Source: Schizochytrium sp. CCTCC M209059 (Eukaryota > Sar > Bigyra > Thraustochytrida > Thraustochytriidae). From it: a DNA stretch of 64,000 nt. Position 1 is the stretch's first letter; every line of letters begins with the position of its first letter. Made by a program: the position numbers and the translations under genes. Below the pieces are notes generated by a model. The model did no database searches. It was not told the DNA's origin and saw only the letters and a program-made list of their open reading frames with translations. The stretch lies in the NCBI GenBank assembly GCA_000818945.1, contig KN805396.1, positions 228,614 through 292,613 of the forward strand. Reading direction: 5' to 3'. Positions 29,877-41,575 of the stretch are shown piece after piece.

Positions 29877-32301
29877 CTGTTGTCAGTGAGGGTATAGCGA
29901 CGCAGAAGCCATCGACAACGTTTGCGCAAAGTGCGCGTTTCAGCTGGGCGAACTGGCCACCACCGCGCAAGAGCACCCATGTATAAATAAATGTAAAACC
30001 CATGACCACAGCAGGCCAGCCAGCCACCATGGCCCGAGCAACTTGTGTCTTGGTCTACGTTGGTTCCCGTGCATATCAGACTGCCTGGCTCGTTTTGGCC
30101 GGCTTTCTCAACGTCTGTGTCGCACGGCCGGTTGGTTCCCTCCCTCCCTCCCACCCTCATTCCACGCCCACACTCACGATCCGTGCGCAATGTGCGGCCT
30201 GCAAACACAGCGTCGCCAGAGGCATTGCTCAGCGACAGCAAGCCAAGCGCACTCCACAGCCTCGGCGGGCCGTCACAGCACGCCTTGCTGCAGCTGCAGC
30301 CCCAAGCCGTGCCGTGCCGTGCGGTGCCCTGCCCTGCCATGGCGCAGTCCCTCCCGCCTCGTCCCGCATGTCCCAAGACCTTTCAGCCCACCACGAAACT
30401 ACCCGCAGCCAGCGCAGCCGCTGCGGTCCGGCGCCGGCGCTGGCTCTTCTCTTCTCGCCGGGCCTCCGACGCTACAAGTCGTCGCCGTCGAGCGCATCGC
30501 GTGCTGCATCGCAGCGCATCGCAGCGCAGCGCATCGCATCGCATCGCATCCCCGCGCAGCGCAGCCGCGCCTTTGCGTTTGCGATTGCGTTTACGTTTGC
30601 GATTGCGTTTGCGTCTGCGTGCTGCTGCGTCTGCGTCTGCGAGTGCTGCCTGCAGCGGCCTCTGCCAGTCGAACGAAGGGCGAGGGGGCGAACAGGGAAG
30701 GAAGAAAGCAGCAGGGGGGAGGATCCGGAGAGAACAGCGAACGATGCGCAGCGCAATTCGCGCGAGCACGATTGCGCAGGCAGAGAGATGCAGCGGGCTG
30801 CAGGCCGCACCGGCAGCGTCGCGGTCGCGGTCGCGGTCGCTGTGGCTGTCGCTCGTGCAGGCAGTTGCAGCAGCAGCAGCAGTGCGCAGGAAGCTGCACT
30901 GCAGCAAGCCAGCGCGCGAGAGCGAGCGAGGTGGAGAAGTGGCTTCGAGGCGGAGTGGCAGGTAGCTCGTGCTGCTTGAGCTGAGCTAGAAGACCCCACG
31001 CAGCCAGCCGAAACGGGGATCCGCGCCCAGCCGCGCGAGCGAGACTGCGCTCACCGGAGCAGCCAGCCATGCCAGCTGCAGTGCATGCGGGGTATCTATC
31101 TCTTGGCGTCTGGCGAATGACGTGGCCGAGCGGCCTGAAATTTGAAATTCCTCGAAGGCCATCGTCACTCACGCCACGATGACGATGATTGATTGATTCA
31201 TGCCATTGATGCCTGCCACCACTGCACGACCGTCCGTCTCATCAGCGCTGTGGCCACCGCGCTGCGCCGTTCGCAGAACGAGGCCGCCGCGAGCCGTCAC
31301 CGGCGCCTTTCAGGGCCTCGTGCCCAGAGACAGAGAGAGAGAGAGAGAGAACAGGAGCGTGTCTTCGGGGGAGGAGGATGCAGCGGCTCCGGCCCCGCTG
31401 GGCTGGCTGGCCGGCTCGTGCGTGCCGCCGCGCAGCCGCCCTCGTCAGCGCAGCGCACTCGTAGGCGCGAGACCCGTGCGCCACAACGCGGGCCCGCCGG
31501 CGTCGCAGCCAACGGAGCGGCGGAGAGTGCGGCCTCCGCGGTTTGAAAATCGCGATTTGAAGTGGCCTGCCTGGCTGCTTTGAAGTTGAAGTTAAATGAA
31601 TGCCTGATTTCCTGATTTGAATGTCCATATGTGAACGCACCGCGCTGCACCGCACCGCACTGCAGTGAACCAGCCGTGCCAGTTAGCGACGAGCTGCTCT
31701 GGCCTGGCGCTCGCTTCAAGCTCTCGTTAAGCTCTGTAGCGTGCCTGATGTTCACAAATGAAAGCAGCGCAAAAGAAAAACTCGAGGCTCGGCTGCTCTG
31801 TTTCCTTTTGTTGTTTTTCTCCGCCTCCAGTGCCACGGCCGCGTTTTCCCGGCGCCAAGAACCGGGGTTCCTCGGTTCCGCGACCACGTGGTGCGCTGGT
31901 CGCGCGCTCTCCTTGGCCGCCCCCCCCCTCTCTCTCTCCGCCGCTCCAACTCTCCCCCGCAGCGGCGCGGAGGCCCGCGCACCCACAGTAGAAGCTGGCG
32001 GGGTGGACTGCGGGGGCGTCGAAATCGGGGCGGCGGCGCTCGCGCGGCCTCGATCCAGCGCTCGATCCGTCGATCGACCGACGGGGAGCCCGCTCCGTTG
32101 GCGGCCCGAGCGTCCTTCGGCGGGCCGTCGCATCGCGTACGCGTCCTCTCGCCCGCCGCGCCGCAGCCGCACCTGTCGCCAGCGCCGGGCTGCCTGCGTC
32201 TGCGCCTTCGGGTTTCAGGCCTTGGGAGATGGAGAGAGAGAAGGACCAGGCCCATAATTTGATATTTAAAAAAAAAAGAAAAAAAAGAAGAGGAAAAAGA
32301 A
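29877..32301. other. Long GC-rich intergenic region with degenerate short repeats
   Basis: About 2.4 kb, the longest ungapped stretch without a recognised gene. It contains GCATCGCAGC-type repeats (30500-30560), degenerate 6-bp repeats GCGTTT/GCGATT/GCGTCT (30570-30640), GTCGCG hexamers (30815-30840), and an AGAG run (31331-31350). A32280-type purine tract (AAAAAAAAAAGAAAAAAAAG) sits just before the next gene. Many frames are open because GC-rich DNA has few stops. None contains a domain, and I call no gene. Confidence 0.5.
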
Positions 32302-33954
32302 ATGACACGAGCGCGCGCGGGGCAGCAGAACCCGAACAGCTGGATGAACCAGAGCAGTGACAGCAGCGAAGAGCAGAGCCTTGAGAGCATGCGCAGAGAC
32401 CCGCGCGAGGACGGCGGCGAGCGGCAGGGGGAGGGCGAAGGAAGGGAGGAGGAGGAGGGGCGAGAGAGAGCAAAAGATGAAGGAGAGCAGCAGCGAGCTG
32501 CGAGCCCGCGGCTGGAGGTGACGCTGGAACCGGCGACGTCCATCTTCCGCGACGAGGGCGGCAAGTTCAACTACTTGTGCGCTTTCTTCGTGCTCCGCAG
32601 CGGCGCAGGAGGGCTTCCCGGCGCGCTGGAGGCCGTCATGGCAGAAGACGGGAGTGTGCCGCTTAAGCTTGAGCTGCTCTACGAAGACGGAAGCCCCGTG
32701 CCCGTCCGTCAGGGCAAGCCCGCGCTGCAAATCTTTGGCAGCGCCGGGACGCAAAAACCCGAGGAAGGCGGCGCGGTCTGCAACTGCCGCGACCGTCTCG
32801 GCTCCGTGCGGTATCGCATTCTCAAGCTTTCGCGCAACCATGATGGCAAGCGATTCCGACTGAAAATCAGCCTCGACGGCATCGATGAGGACGTTGTCGC
32901 TCCCGCCATGACGCGGCCGACCAGCGTGCTTTCGAAGCGCAAGTGGCTGCGCGCGAACGAGCGCGCCCCCGAGGGCAGCAAGCGCAAGCGTCTCGAAGAG
33001 CTGGCCGCCAAGCAAAATGTGCAGCTTGCACAGGAGGCGGCCTCGCCGCGCGCCACTGGCGCTCAGCTCCACGTGCCTGTGCGCGAGCTCGCTGGGCTTC
33101 CGGCACTCGAGGCAGAATATCCGCAGCCCGTCAACATTCACATGTACGTCTCCGCAAAAGACGGAGCCCATTCTCACGCGGGCAACGAGCGTCGCTCCCG
33201 GCGCGGCAGCACATCCATGCCATCCTCCTCCTCGTCGTCATCATCATATGCCGTACGTGGGGAAAGCGCGAGCGCATCGCTATCCCGGCACTCGAGCGTG
33301 TTCGACTCAGAGGATGAAGACCCCGAATACGTGCCACGCGCCATGACCTCGAGTGGGCGTCGCGTCATTTCCAGCCATCGTGGCCGCCAGGCAAGCCTCG
33401 CCTCGAGCAAGCCCATTGCCACCCAAGCAGTGGCTGAATCGATGCTTCCTGGACCAAGTGTGGACCAGGGGCCGCCCGCAGTGGAGCTCGCGCATGCAGC
33501 CGCCGCCTCGCTTGCCTCGGGCGCCATCGTCTCGGGAAGTGTTGGCGCTGCGGCAACCGCTGCGGCACTCGACCCGCAGACCACGGCCATCTTGCGCAAG
33601 GTGCTGGACCAACTTCAGGTCTTGCAAGGAGAAATCAAGCGTTACAACGAGACTGTCGTCGAGACGACGCGCAGGATCGATGTGCTTGAGACTGAAAACC
33701 GCTCTTTGAAGCGCCAGCTCTCCGATATGGCCGCTGGCGCCATAGATGCCGACGAAGAACGCATGTACAAACGTAGCAAGCAAACGACCGCGCCTTTGGT
33801 CTCGCTGTCGAGGCCCCTCTCGCTCCCCAGATCTCACTCGCTCAACATGTCCGGCGACGTCTTTAATATTATTGGCGCGGAAGACGATGGCATGACGCCC
33901 GTTCTTTCTGACATTGAGGCTGTCTTTAGCGGATCGAGCAACCCTTTCTTGTGA
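32302..33954 (+). CDS. Putative nuclear regulator with leucine-zipper-like coil, unrecognised
   Basis: 550 residues from the ATG at 32302, preceded by an A-rich tract. The N-terminus is acidic and disordered. Residues about 70-230 look folded, with beta-strand-like segments (LEVTLEPATSIFRDEGGKFN, VPLKLELLYEDGSPVPV, VRYRILKLSRNHDGKRFRLK) ending in a basic LSKRKW. I suspect an immunoglobulin-like or Rel-like beta sandwich, since the pattern of LLYEDG, then YRIxxxSRNHxxxxFxLKI, then SKRK is coherent, but I cannot name the family. A long Ser-rich region follows. Residues about 430-475 form a coiled coil with Leu/Ile heptads (ILRKVLDQLQVLQGEIKRYN, VLETENRSLKRQL). The tail is Ser/Pro rich. Nuclear regulatory role is inference. 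Confidence 0.6.
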   Translation: MTRARAGQQNPNSWMNQSSDSSEEQSLESMRRDPREDGGERQGEGEGREEEEGRERAKDEGEQQRAASPRLEVTLEPATSIFRDEGGKFNYLCAFFVLRSGAGGLPGALEAVMAEDGSVPLKLELLYEDGSPVPVRQGKPALQIFGSAGTQKPEEGGAVCNCRDRLGSVRYRILKLSRNHDGKRFRLKISLDGIDEDVVAPAMTRPTSVLSKRKWLRANERAPEGSKRKRLEELAAKQNVQLAQEAASPRATGAQLHVPVRELAGLPALEAEYPQPVNIHMYVSAKDGAHSHAGNERRSRRGSTSMPSSSSSSSSYAVRGESASASLSRHSSVFDSEDEDPEYVPRAMTSSGRRVISSHRGRQASLASSKPIATQAVAESMLPGPSVDQGPPAVELAHAAAASLASGAIVSGSVGAAATAAALDPQTTAILRKVLDQLQVLQGEIKRYNETVVETTRRIDVLETENRSLKRQLSDMAAGAIDADEERMYKRSKQTTAPLVSLSRPLSLPRSHSLNMSGDVFNIIGAEDDGMTPVLSDIEAVFSGSSNPFL

Positions 33955-34639
33955 CCTGAAGCTACACAATACATGTACACCCCGGAGCGATCGGAGCGAT
34001 TGATTCGTCCTCCTCGTCCTCCTCGACTTTGACCTTGACTGACCCCCTATTTCCGCACATTTTATCACCGTCTCTACCCTCTTTTCATACTTTTGGGGGG
34101 AGATTGCTACAAAGGACAAAAGAAAAGAAAACAACGATTTTCTCCTTGTATTTACTTTTTCTCCTTCTTTTGATGACTTGTTTCTTCATTCTCATGCTAC
34201 GAACTTGCCTCGCTGCTTGTATATAGGCGGCCTTTGTTTGATGTTATACCCCAAAAAAGAAAGGGTCGCCTCGCGCTCTTGCGCGCTCTTACGCGCTCTT
34301 GCGCGCTCTTGCGCGCTCTTACGCCCGTCCGTCCACACAGAAAGAGAATTGAAGATTTCGTGCACGAGATCACTCAACGGCTATGCATCGTTCCCCGCTT
34401 TCCTCCCTCTTCTCGGCTAAAGTGTTTCTTGCTCTTTGCTAGTCGATCGACCAAGCTTTTTCGCCACCGACTGAGTGTATGTACGCGCGAGCGGGCGCGT
34501 GCGTGCGCGTGCAGCGGTGAATCAACGCGACTGTGCGTACGCTGTCGCAAGCGGACCGCCTCGTTCGAGTGTGTCTGAAACCCCGGACAAAAGGGGCTTT
34601 AAGCAGCCTCGTCGTCCAAAATTGGAGGAGCAGAAAAGG
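33955..34639. other. Spacer with 10-bp tandem repeat
   Basis: About 0.7 kb. It holds five copies of GCGCGCTCTT-like decamers at 34271-34324. The next gene's frame is open back to 34475 with GTG only. Confidence 0.5.
34271..34324. repeat. 10-bp tandem repeat, about five copies
   Basis: Consensus (G/A)CGCGCTCTT: TCGCGCTCTT, GCGCGCTCTT, ACGCGCTCTT, GCGCGCTCTT, GCGCGCTCTT, then ACGC. Upstream of the gene at 34640. Confidence 0.9.
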
Positions 34640-35890
34640 ATGGGCGTCGATGTTGCTCGCCGACGACCTGGGTGTGCAAAGAACCTTGCCAAGAATGTCG
34701 AACGCAAGGCTCCGCACGCCAAGACACCTCATGCGCAGCCTGCCATGGAACTCCTATGGTCTCCGCTCTCTCTCAAGACGATTCCTTTATTGCAGGATGA
34801 GGTTGACGTCATCTGCAGCGTCTACAAAAAGTCGCCTAGCGAGGCCTTGTACCGCCAAATTAGTTTCCGAGCCGACGAGCTCCATACCTTCTTCCTTGAG
34901 CACGAACATGACGTGCGAAGCGTTCTTATTCTAGGCATGCGAACTCGCTTGCTTCAAGCACTACAGCGCAATGCTTTGCAGGCCTCAAATGATCAACAAA
35001 TCTTCGATGAACAAGAACAAGAAGAAGAAGAAGAAGAAGAAGAGGGCAAAGAGGAAGACGAGGTGGCCAGTGCCGGCCATGATTTTGACCAAGAAAAGAG
35101 TCGCTCTGGATCCAATTCGAGACGTAAGCGTCTCGGTCAAGACAATCTGCAAGTCGATCTGGCTTTCACAAAAGAAAACACAGCAACAAGTACCTCTGCC
35201 GCATCGTCTGCATCCGCTGCATCTTCCACCACAACAGAAGATTCCGATTCCGCTTCGTCTCCGGAGCTCTCACAAGGATCAATCGATGAACGCACCTTCG
35301 CGCACGAGTATGCCGCAACACGTGCGCCTACAACAAGCTCAAAGGGCCACGTCGAGGTCGTCTCAAAGCGAGCCGCCAAGAATACTGCAGCGTATCCATG
35401 GGAACGACGACAGAGGCTTCAGGACCGAAACTTTGCGGGAAGTGACTCTTGCAAGACCCGCCTTGACCCTTCGCAGGAAGCCGATCTCGTAGCAGCCATC
35501 TCGTACGCGGCAGCACACCAAGGCGATAGTACGCTTCCCTTCACATCTCCTTTTGCCAAAGAGAAACTCTTATACCCAACAAAAGACCAAGCATCAGACA
35601 CATCATCCAGCAACGAGGCTAATCTCGCGCGCAACCGCATCGTCGCTCGTTTCACAATTAAACTCTCCAAAGACGAGTACTACGAAGTTATGCGCAGAAA
35701 GGAGGTGATCAAGGCGCGCGAGCGGGCACGACATCTCCTCGCCGTTCACGAAAAAGAATCCGAAAAGCACCGTGAACATCTCTATCGTCGAGAAGATCCA
35801 TACGAACCTCCCCAAACGCGTGAACTTGGCAGCAAATTAAGACAGGCCGACCCTTCGCGCTGGATTCACTCCAAGGGTTTTGCGGCATGA
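34640..35890 (+). CDS. Unrecognised protein with acidic run and conserved-looking C-terminus
   Basis: 416 residues from the ATG at 34640 (an alternative ATG is 34745). A short folded N-terminal part (LLWSPLSLKTIPLLQDEVDV, YRQISFRADELHTFFLEHEH) precedes a Glu run at about residues 129-145 and a long Ser/Thr-rich disordered segment. The last 100 residues are charged and helical (FTIKLSKDEYYEVMRRKEVI), ending DPYEPPQTRELGSKLRQADP then RWIHSKGFAA. This end looks like a short linear motif block of the kind seen in ciliary or microtubule proteins, but I recognise no family. It is convergent with CEP164: only 55 bp separate the two stop codons. Confidence 0.6.
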   Translation: MGVDVARRRPGCAKNLAKNVERKAPHAKTPHAQPAMELLWSPLSLKTIPLLQDEVDVICSVYKKSPSEALYRQISFRADELHTFFLEHEHDVRSVLILGMRTRLLQALQRNALQASNDQQIFDEQEQEEEEEEEEGKEEDEVASAGHDFDQEKSRSGSNSRRKRLGQDNLQVDLAFTKENTATSTSAASSASAASSTTTEDSDSASSPELSQGSIDERTFAHEYAATRAPTTSSKGHVEVVSKRAAKNTAAYPWERRQRLQDRNFAGSDSCKTRLDPSQEADLVAAISYAAAHQGDSTLPFTSPFAKEKLLYPTKDQASDTSSSNEANLARNRIVARFTIKLSKDEYYEVMRRKEVIKARERARHLLAVHEKESEKHREHLYRREDPYEPPQTRELGSKLRQADPSRWIHSKGFAA

Positions 35891-35945
35891 CAATCTAGAA
35901 CAAATCGTAGTAAACCTTTATGACGAAATGAGAGTCAGCGTGATT

Positions 35946-38900
35946 CTAAATCTTTGTCTCGAGGCGACTTCGCACAGGGCGTCGCGATGACCTTGAAAAG
36001 TGCTTGTCGTGTTTGGAAATGGGGCCGTGCGAGCGCCGGTGGCGTCTTGCTTTGAGACCGCGACGTTGAGACCCCGCAGAGCTTGTGGTCGAGGTTTCAG
36101 ACGACGGAATGGAAGAGACCCGCTCAAGGTCACGACGGAAATTGATGAGCCACTGCGAGTGCTCTTGCGCGAGCGCGCGCTGTTCGCTCCAGCGAGATTC
36201 CATTAGCCGCAACTCCTCCGGAAGCACCGACACCTCGTGTGCCCCGGACATCTTGGGGGGGGATACAGACGACGACGCCTCGGGGCCCATTGAATACGAA
36301 TGAGCGGAAGACACGGGTCCTTCAGACCGCTGATACCCACTTTCGACGTGATTCTGATTTTGCCGCGCCTTGAACGGTCGTCGGCGCGGAATGGGCATCA
36401 CGGGCGGCGCAGCCTCTTGCAGAATTTGACCATTCTCATTCACATACACCACATTCGAACCTGGATGTCTCGAGGCGGCCATGTACACAGGATGATGGTA
36501 CGGCGCGTGCGGTGCATGCGGTGGCGCAGCGTGGTATACTGGATAGGCGTACCCGCCCATGCCAGGGTGAAGAGCGACGCGAGCTCGCGTGTGCGCTGCC
36601 GCTGCTGCCGCCGCCGCCGCTGCAGCAGCAGCTGCTGCAGCATTACCCCGCACAGAGTCGTTTTCGTCGCCCAGGGTGGTGGTACGATAGAGGTCGTCAT
36701 CCACGTCAGTCACTTCAAACGCCTCGTACTCGTCGCCGTCGTGGTAGCGACGAGCTCGAAAAGGGCCGCTTTCGTGTACAAAGCCGTCTTGCTCGTCATC
36801 GTCAAAACCGTTAGAATCATCTTCTTCCTCGTCGTCAACTTCTGGCACACGCGCCCGACGACGTCTTTGCGTCGCGAGAAATTCATCCGCGCGGTATTCC
36901 TCGAAGACACGGAAAAAGCTGTCGTCGTGTGCTGGTTCGGCCTCTTCCCCCACGCAGCGCTCCGCGCAGCGCGAGACCTCTTCGTGAAGGTCTTGCATGG
37001 TCTGCAGCCAGGTCAGCTTCCGCGAGAGATCCCGAAGCGCATCAGTAAGTTCGTCTTCTTGGGCTTCCAGAACAGAACCAAGCTTCCCTACTGAAGCAGG
37101 CCGTGGACCGTCCAGCTCGCGCCAAGCATCTTGCTGCTCACCAAGTCGCGCACGTTGCGCCTCTAATTCCTGACGTTGTGACAAGAGCAGCGAGCGTGCT
37201 GAGGCAATGGCACTCTTCTCGTCGTTTGCATCTCGCTGCCAGGCCTCTGCCGCATCGAGAGCCTCTTGTCGCGTCGGTCGGTGGTCTTCGAATTGATCCC
37301 CCTGGTGTGCAGCAAAGGACGGTGCGCGTGGCGAAGACCGCGACGCTCGCCCAAGTGCAGCGGATGAGGCTGAAAATGACCTCTTGCGAAGTCGGAAGCG
37401 GTCTTCGAGCTGCAAAAGCTGGCGCTTCACAGACTTGGCGCTCTCTTCCACCTTGCGTCGCTCCTTTTCAAGAGTTCGGCGGTCTTCCTCAAGCTGAGCT
37501 CGCTCGGTCTCGAGTCGCCTTTGATGACGTTCCACCTCGCTTACTTGAGATCTTGTCAGCGTCGATGGCGCATGTGCCGCCGATTCCTCCAGATCGCGAA
37601 TACGCTCGCGTAATTCCTCGACCTCTGCAACCGCCGTGTGCCGCTCCTTGTCGAGACGACGCGACTTTTCCGCCTGCGCGCGAATGCGATCGGTCTGCGC
37701 CAAAAGCTCGGCCTGGGTGTCGTCCAGCTCGGTCTGAAGTGAGACCACCTGAGCTTGCAAATCAGCTTCGCGCGTTGTGAGCTGACGCTGCGTTGATTCG
37801 AGAGCAAGAATGCGACGTTTACCTTCAGATGTTGCGCGATTTGCACTCGTTAGTGCATCCTCGAGGGCCTCCAGCTGTTTCTGAGCATGTGCCTCGTCGT
37901 CTTGCGCCTGTGAACGTTCAAGCTGGAGCGCACGAAGGCTCTTTTGTAAGTCTTGAATCGTACGCTGCAGCGTCAACGCCTCTTCACGGTGGCTTCCTAA
38001 TGATGCGTCCGCGTCCTCTGCGGCTTGTGACGCCATAGACTTGAGACGAGCTGTCTCTGCGCGCATGCTTTGTGCTTCCTCGTGCGCCTCACGAAGCATT
38101 CCACGAAGAAACTCCTGTTCTGTCTCGAGCGTGCTGAGCTTTTCGTCTGCGGCCGAGAGCTGTTGGCACAAGTTCGTCTTTTCTTCGCGTAATTCTGCTG
38201 CCTCGCGTAGGGCAGACTGGACTTGTTGTGTCCACTCGTCGTTTTTGCCCTGACTGTTCGATGTCACTAGCGCATCCATTTCGTCGCGAAGTCGCTCACG
38301 TTCGTTCTGCGCAGCCGCAAGATCTTTCTTGTGACGCTCTTCGGAACCACGTAGCTTCGCGTCAAGCTCTTCCGCATTGCGGAGCGCCGCCTCGAGACGC
38401 ACCGACAGCTCCTGCTCGCGGGCTTTGGCTGTCGCAAGCTGTTCCTGGTTTTCATGGTGGCCCTTTGTCTCCGCTCTCTCGAGCTGAGCACGAAGTGCAT
38501 CTTTTTCGCGTGCAAACGCTGCACGCGAGGCCTGCATTTCCTCATGAAGCTGCGTGACATCCTTGAGAGCTTGTTCACGGGCGGACTCGGCTTCTGCCAA
38601 CGCAGTGTCAAGTCGTGTCGTTTCGGCATCTTCCTGGCGACGTAGCTGGGCGAGCTTCTCATTGTGAGCTTCATGAGCAGCAAGAATCTCTTGCTCGAGA
38701 TCCATGCAGCGCTTCTCTGTCGCAGCAAGCTTGTCACGAAGGTCGTTATACTGCCTTGCGGAGGTCGCATCATTGCGTTCGGCTCGCTCGCGAGCCCTTT
38801 CAAGCTCGTGACGCGCAGCACTAATCTCGTCCTCGAGAGCATTACGCTCGCTCCGCGCATTGGCGCGCTCGTTGACGAGGCTTGTACGAGCGGCATGCAA

Positions 38901-41575
38901 CTTGCTTTCGAGGTCGCGCAGGGCTTCGTCGCGCGAGGCGTTCGCGTCGCTTTGCTCCCCGTCATTCCGAGCTGTTTCGACGAGTCCCTCTAGCTCACTG
39001 CACCGGGTTTCTAAATTTGCACGTGCCTCTTCGAGGGCTTTGAGCGAGGCCTCGACGTTTCGTTTGTCGGTTTGGGCTTGCCTCGTATCAGCTTCGGCCT
39101 GCGCCAGGCTCTCTTCTAATGCCGCCGAGTGCTTGAGCGCCTCCGAAGTTTCGGCCTTGGCATCTCCAAGCAGCGCATGAAGGCGCTCCAGCTCTTCTTC
39201 GTGGGCAGCTGCGTCAGAGGTGTGTTGAGCTTCCGCGAGGCGAGCTTTCTCCTGGGCATTGTCTGCGGCAGCTTGTGCATTCTCGACCTGGGTTCCGGCC
39301 CGTCGCGATTCTTCGGCATGCTCCCGTTGTGCACTCTCCAGAGTGGCGTTCGCCTCCACAAGGTCCTCTTGTGCTTTTGCAAGCTTCTCTTGCAGCTGAG
39401 CAAGTTCCTCGTGCTGATCGCCATGTTGGGTGGAAAGGGCCTGCTCTCGAAGAGCAGCAAGCTCGCCTTGCGCGCGCTCGTTTTCCTCCTGAAACCGTGC
39501 TTGCTCTTCGTCAAAGCGAGACTGCAGCGCCAATTTGGCGTTATGGGCGTCTTCCAGTTCCGCCTGAAGCGCAGAAATAGTATCTTGAGCGTGGTTCCCA
39601 TCCGCATTATCTTGGGGGTCGGGCGCAGTGCTCGCGTCTGCGGTTGCTTTCTTTGATGGCTCAACTCGCTGCTGCTCCTGCTGCTGCTGTTCGGACAGGA
39701 GCCGTGCGTTTTCTTGTTCCAGGTCGGCGGCAGCGCGTTCGGCACGCTTACGCTGAGCGCGTTCATTTTCAAGAAGGTCAAGGTCTGCCGCTTTCTCGTC
39801 CCGAAGCTCGTTGACTTGTTCCTGAAGACGCGACCGACTTTCAAGGCCATCGAGGTACGCTTCGAGTTCCTCAATTCGCTGCTGAAGATCCTGTAGCTCG
39901 CGACGCTTGTCCTGTGCTTCGCGTTCGATACAGTTTTTCTCGTTTTCATAGTGTTTGGAAAGCTCCTCATCTTCGCGTTCCATATCTGCACGCTTCCCGT
40001 CAAAGTCGTGCTCGAGCTCGTTGAGTTTTCGCTTCATTTCGGCGATCTTGCCTTCGTATTCGCGCTCGTAGTTCCTTTCTGTCTTCTCTAGCTCATCTTG
40101 AAAGTGTCGCATGTTTTCGTCCATTTCGTCCATTTGCTTTTGATGGTCTTTCTGTTTCTGTTTACGCTCATTTGCGAGTTGATAGCGCAAATCCTCGAGT
40201 TCATCTTCGAATTTCGCCTGTTCATTTTTGAGTTTTTCGTCGTGTTCCTGACGGAGTGCCATGAGTTCGTCGTCGAGACGATTTTTCTCTTCGCCGTGAT
40301 CATGGACGCGGCCTGCAAATGGGTTTGGGGACCTCGACGCTGGTTTTCGAGAACGCGAACTGTAGGGCTCTTCCTCCTCGTCGCTTAGGCTATCGCGCAG
40401 CCGATACGACCGTCGTGCGTCGTGTGCTTCGTAGCGAGGACTGACATGAGAATCGTCTCCGTCGCCCTCATGTTCGCTCGAACTGGGCCGTCTATGTATC
40501 GAGGATTCGTCATCGCGGCGTGAACGTTGTTGGTGTACGCGTTCCTCTGCTTCAAAGGCCTCGACGCTACGAACATTTGGTGCGCCAACGATTGTGACAG
40601 GTTCACTTCGGAGACTTTTGCGTCGGCGCTCGCCCTCCTGCGGGCCTTGCCTCGACGAGCCTTGCGCAGGTGACTTTTGGCGCATCTCGCGGCGCGAGGA
40701 CTGCGAGCGAGTCGATCGCTCAGACTCGTACGTGGACTCCTCCTTTTCACGTCGGGCGGCGTCGGATGTGGGAGAAGTCGCGCCATAGTTTCGAGGGGCT
40801 GGTTTGGCAATGCCCGGGAGCACGGCATGCTTGTTGAGGCTGAGTCCCCCCACGGCGTCACCAGACGAGCGACGAGAGAGACCGAGATTGCCATCGCTCG
40901 AGCCTCCCCTGGATTTGCCACCATTGCGCGTCACCAGATCGCCAGGCTCTCGTCGCAATTGTTCGGCTCTGTTCTTGACGACAGGGTCAACGTCGTTTTG
41001 GCTGCGCTGCATTTCAACAATTTTACGCACTTCTACGCTCTCGTCTCGATGCCGATCATTGTCTTCTTTGGTCATCCAAGGCTGGTGCCGCAAGTTTCGC
41101 CGTGCCTTTTCCTCCTCGTAAAGGTTGCGGTAGAAGGAGTCGCAGGGATGGTCCCAGCTCGACTGGCCATCAGAAAACGAAAAGTAGTACTGTGCACATG
41201 GAAAGGACCGCATCGGTTGCTTGTTAGTGTTGCTGATCCATTATTATTTTTTTTTAGACCTCGTCGCTGTCGCTCAGGAGGATGGAGAAAGAGGGTCTTC
41301 ATTCAAAAAGTCAAGAAAAGAGAAAAAAAAGGGGTCATCGCCCAGCAACGTCAACGTACGATTTCATTCGTGTCGAGGGTCCGGCAAGGTTTCCAGTGTT
41401 CCGGGAGAGGTGCTTTCAGACCCTCGCGCGCGATCCACAGGAGATCTTCGTCTTCCGGAAAGCTCATGCCCAGCCATCTGCCATAGTCCAAGCATTCTTC
41501 CCTCGTGGGTGAGTAGTCAGGGTCAATTTCCTCCTCGAGCACGACGCTGTCTGGGCCGTTTTGCGCGGACGCCAT
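35946..41575 (-). CDS. CEP164: CEP164-like centriole distal-appendage protein (WW domain + giant coiled coil)
   Basis: Two exons: 41575-41360 and 41189-35946, giving 1819 residues. The 170-nt intron (41359-41190) starts GTACGT, ends CACAG and falls in phase 0 inside the WW domain, between NEI and YYF. The N-terminus is diagnostic: VVLEEEIDPDYSPTREECLD, LLWIAREGLKAPLPEHWKPC and YYFSFSDGQSSWDHPCDSFY match human CEP164 closely, including both WW tryptophans (W61, W84) and the Pro after them. The rest is charged, disordered to about residue 390, then roughly 1000 residues of heptad coiled coil. A polyAla run (GCTGCC repeat at about 36592-36640) and a disordered, basic C-terminus follow. CEP164 docks basal bodies to the membrane and recruits TTBK2 for ciliogenesis through this N-terminal module. 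Confidence 0.92.

Noticed and set aside
30002..30999. 300-codon open frames on both strands in the GC-rich spacer
   Set aside because: Composition follows the short repeats (Ala/Val, Arg/Leu/His runs); three phases are open at once; no domain.
36300..40900. Several 100-260-codon plus-strand frames inside CEP164
   Set aside because: Shadows of the heptad-repeat coding sequence; no independent domain or start context.
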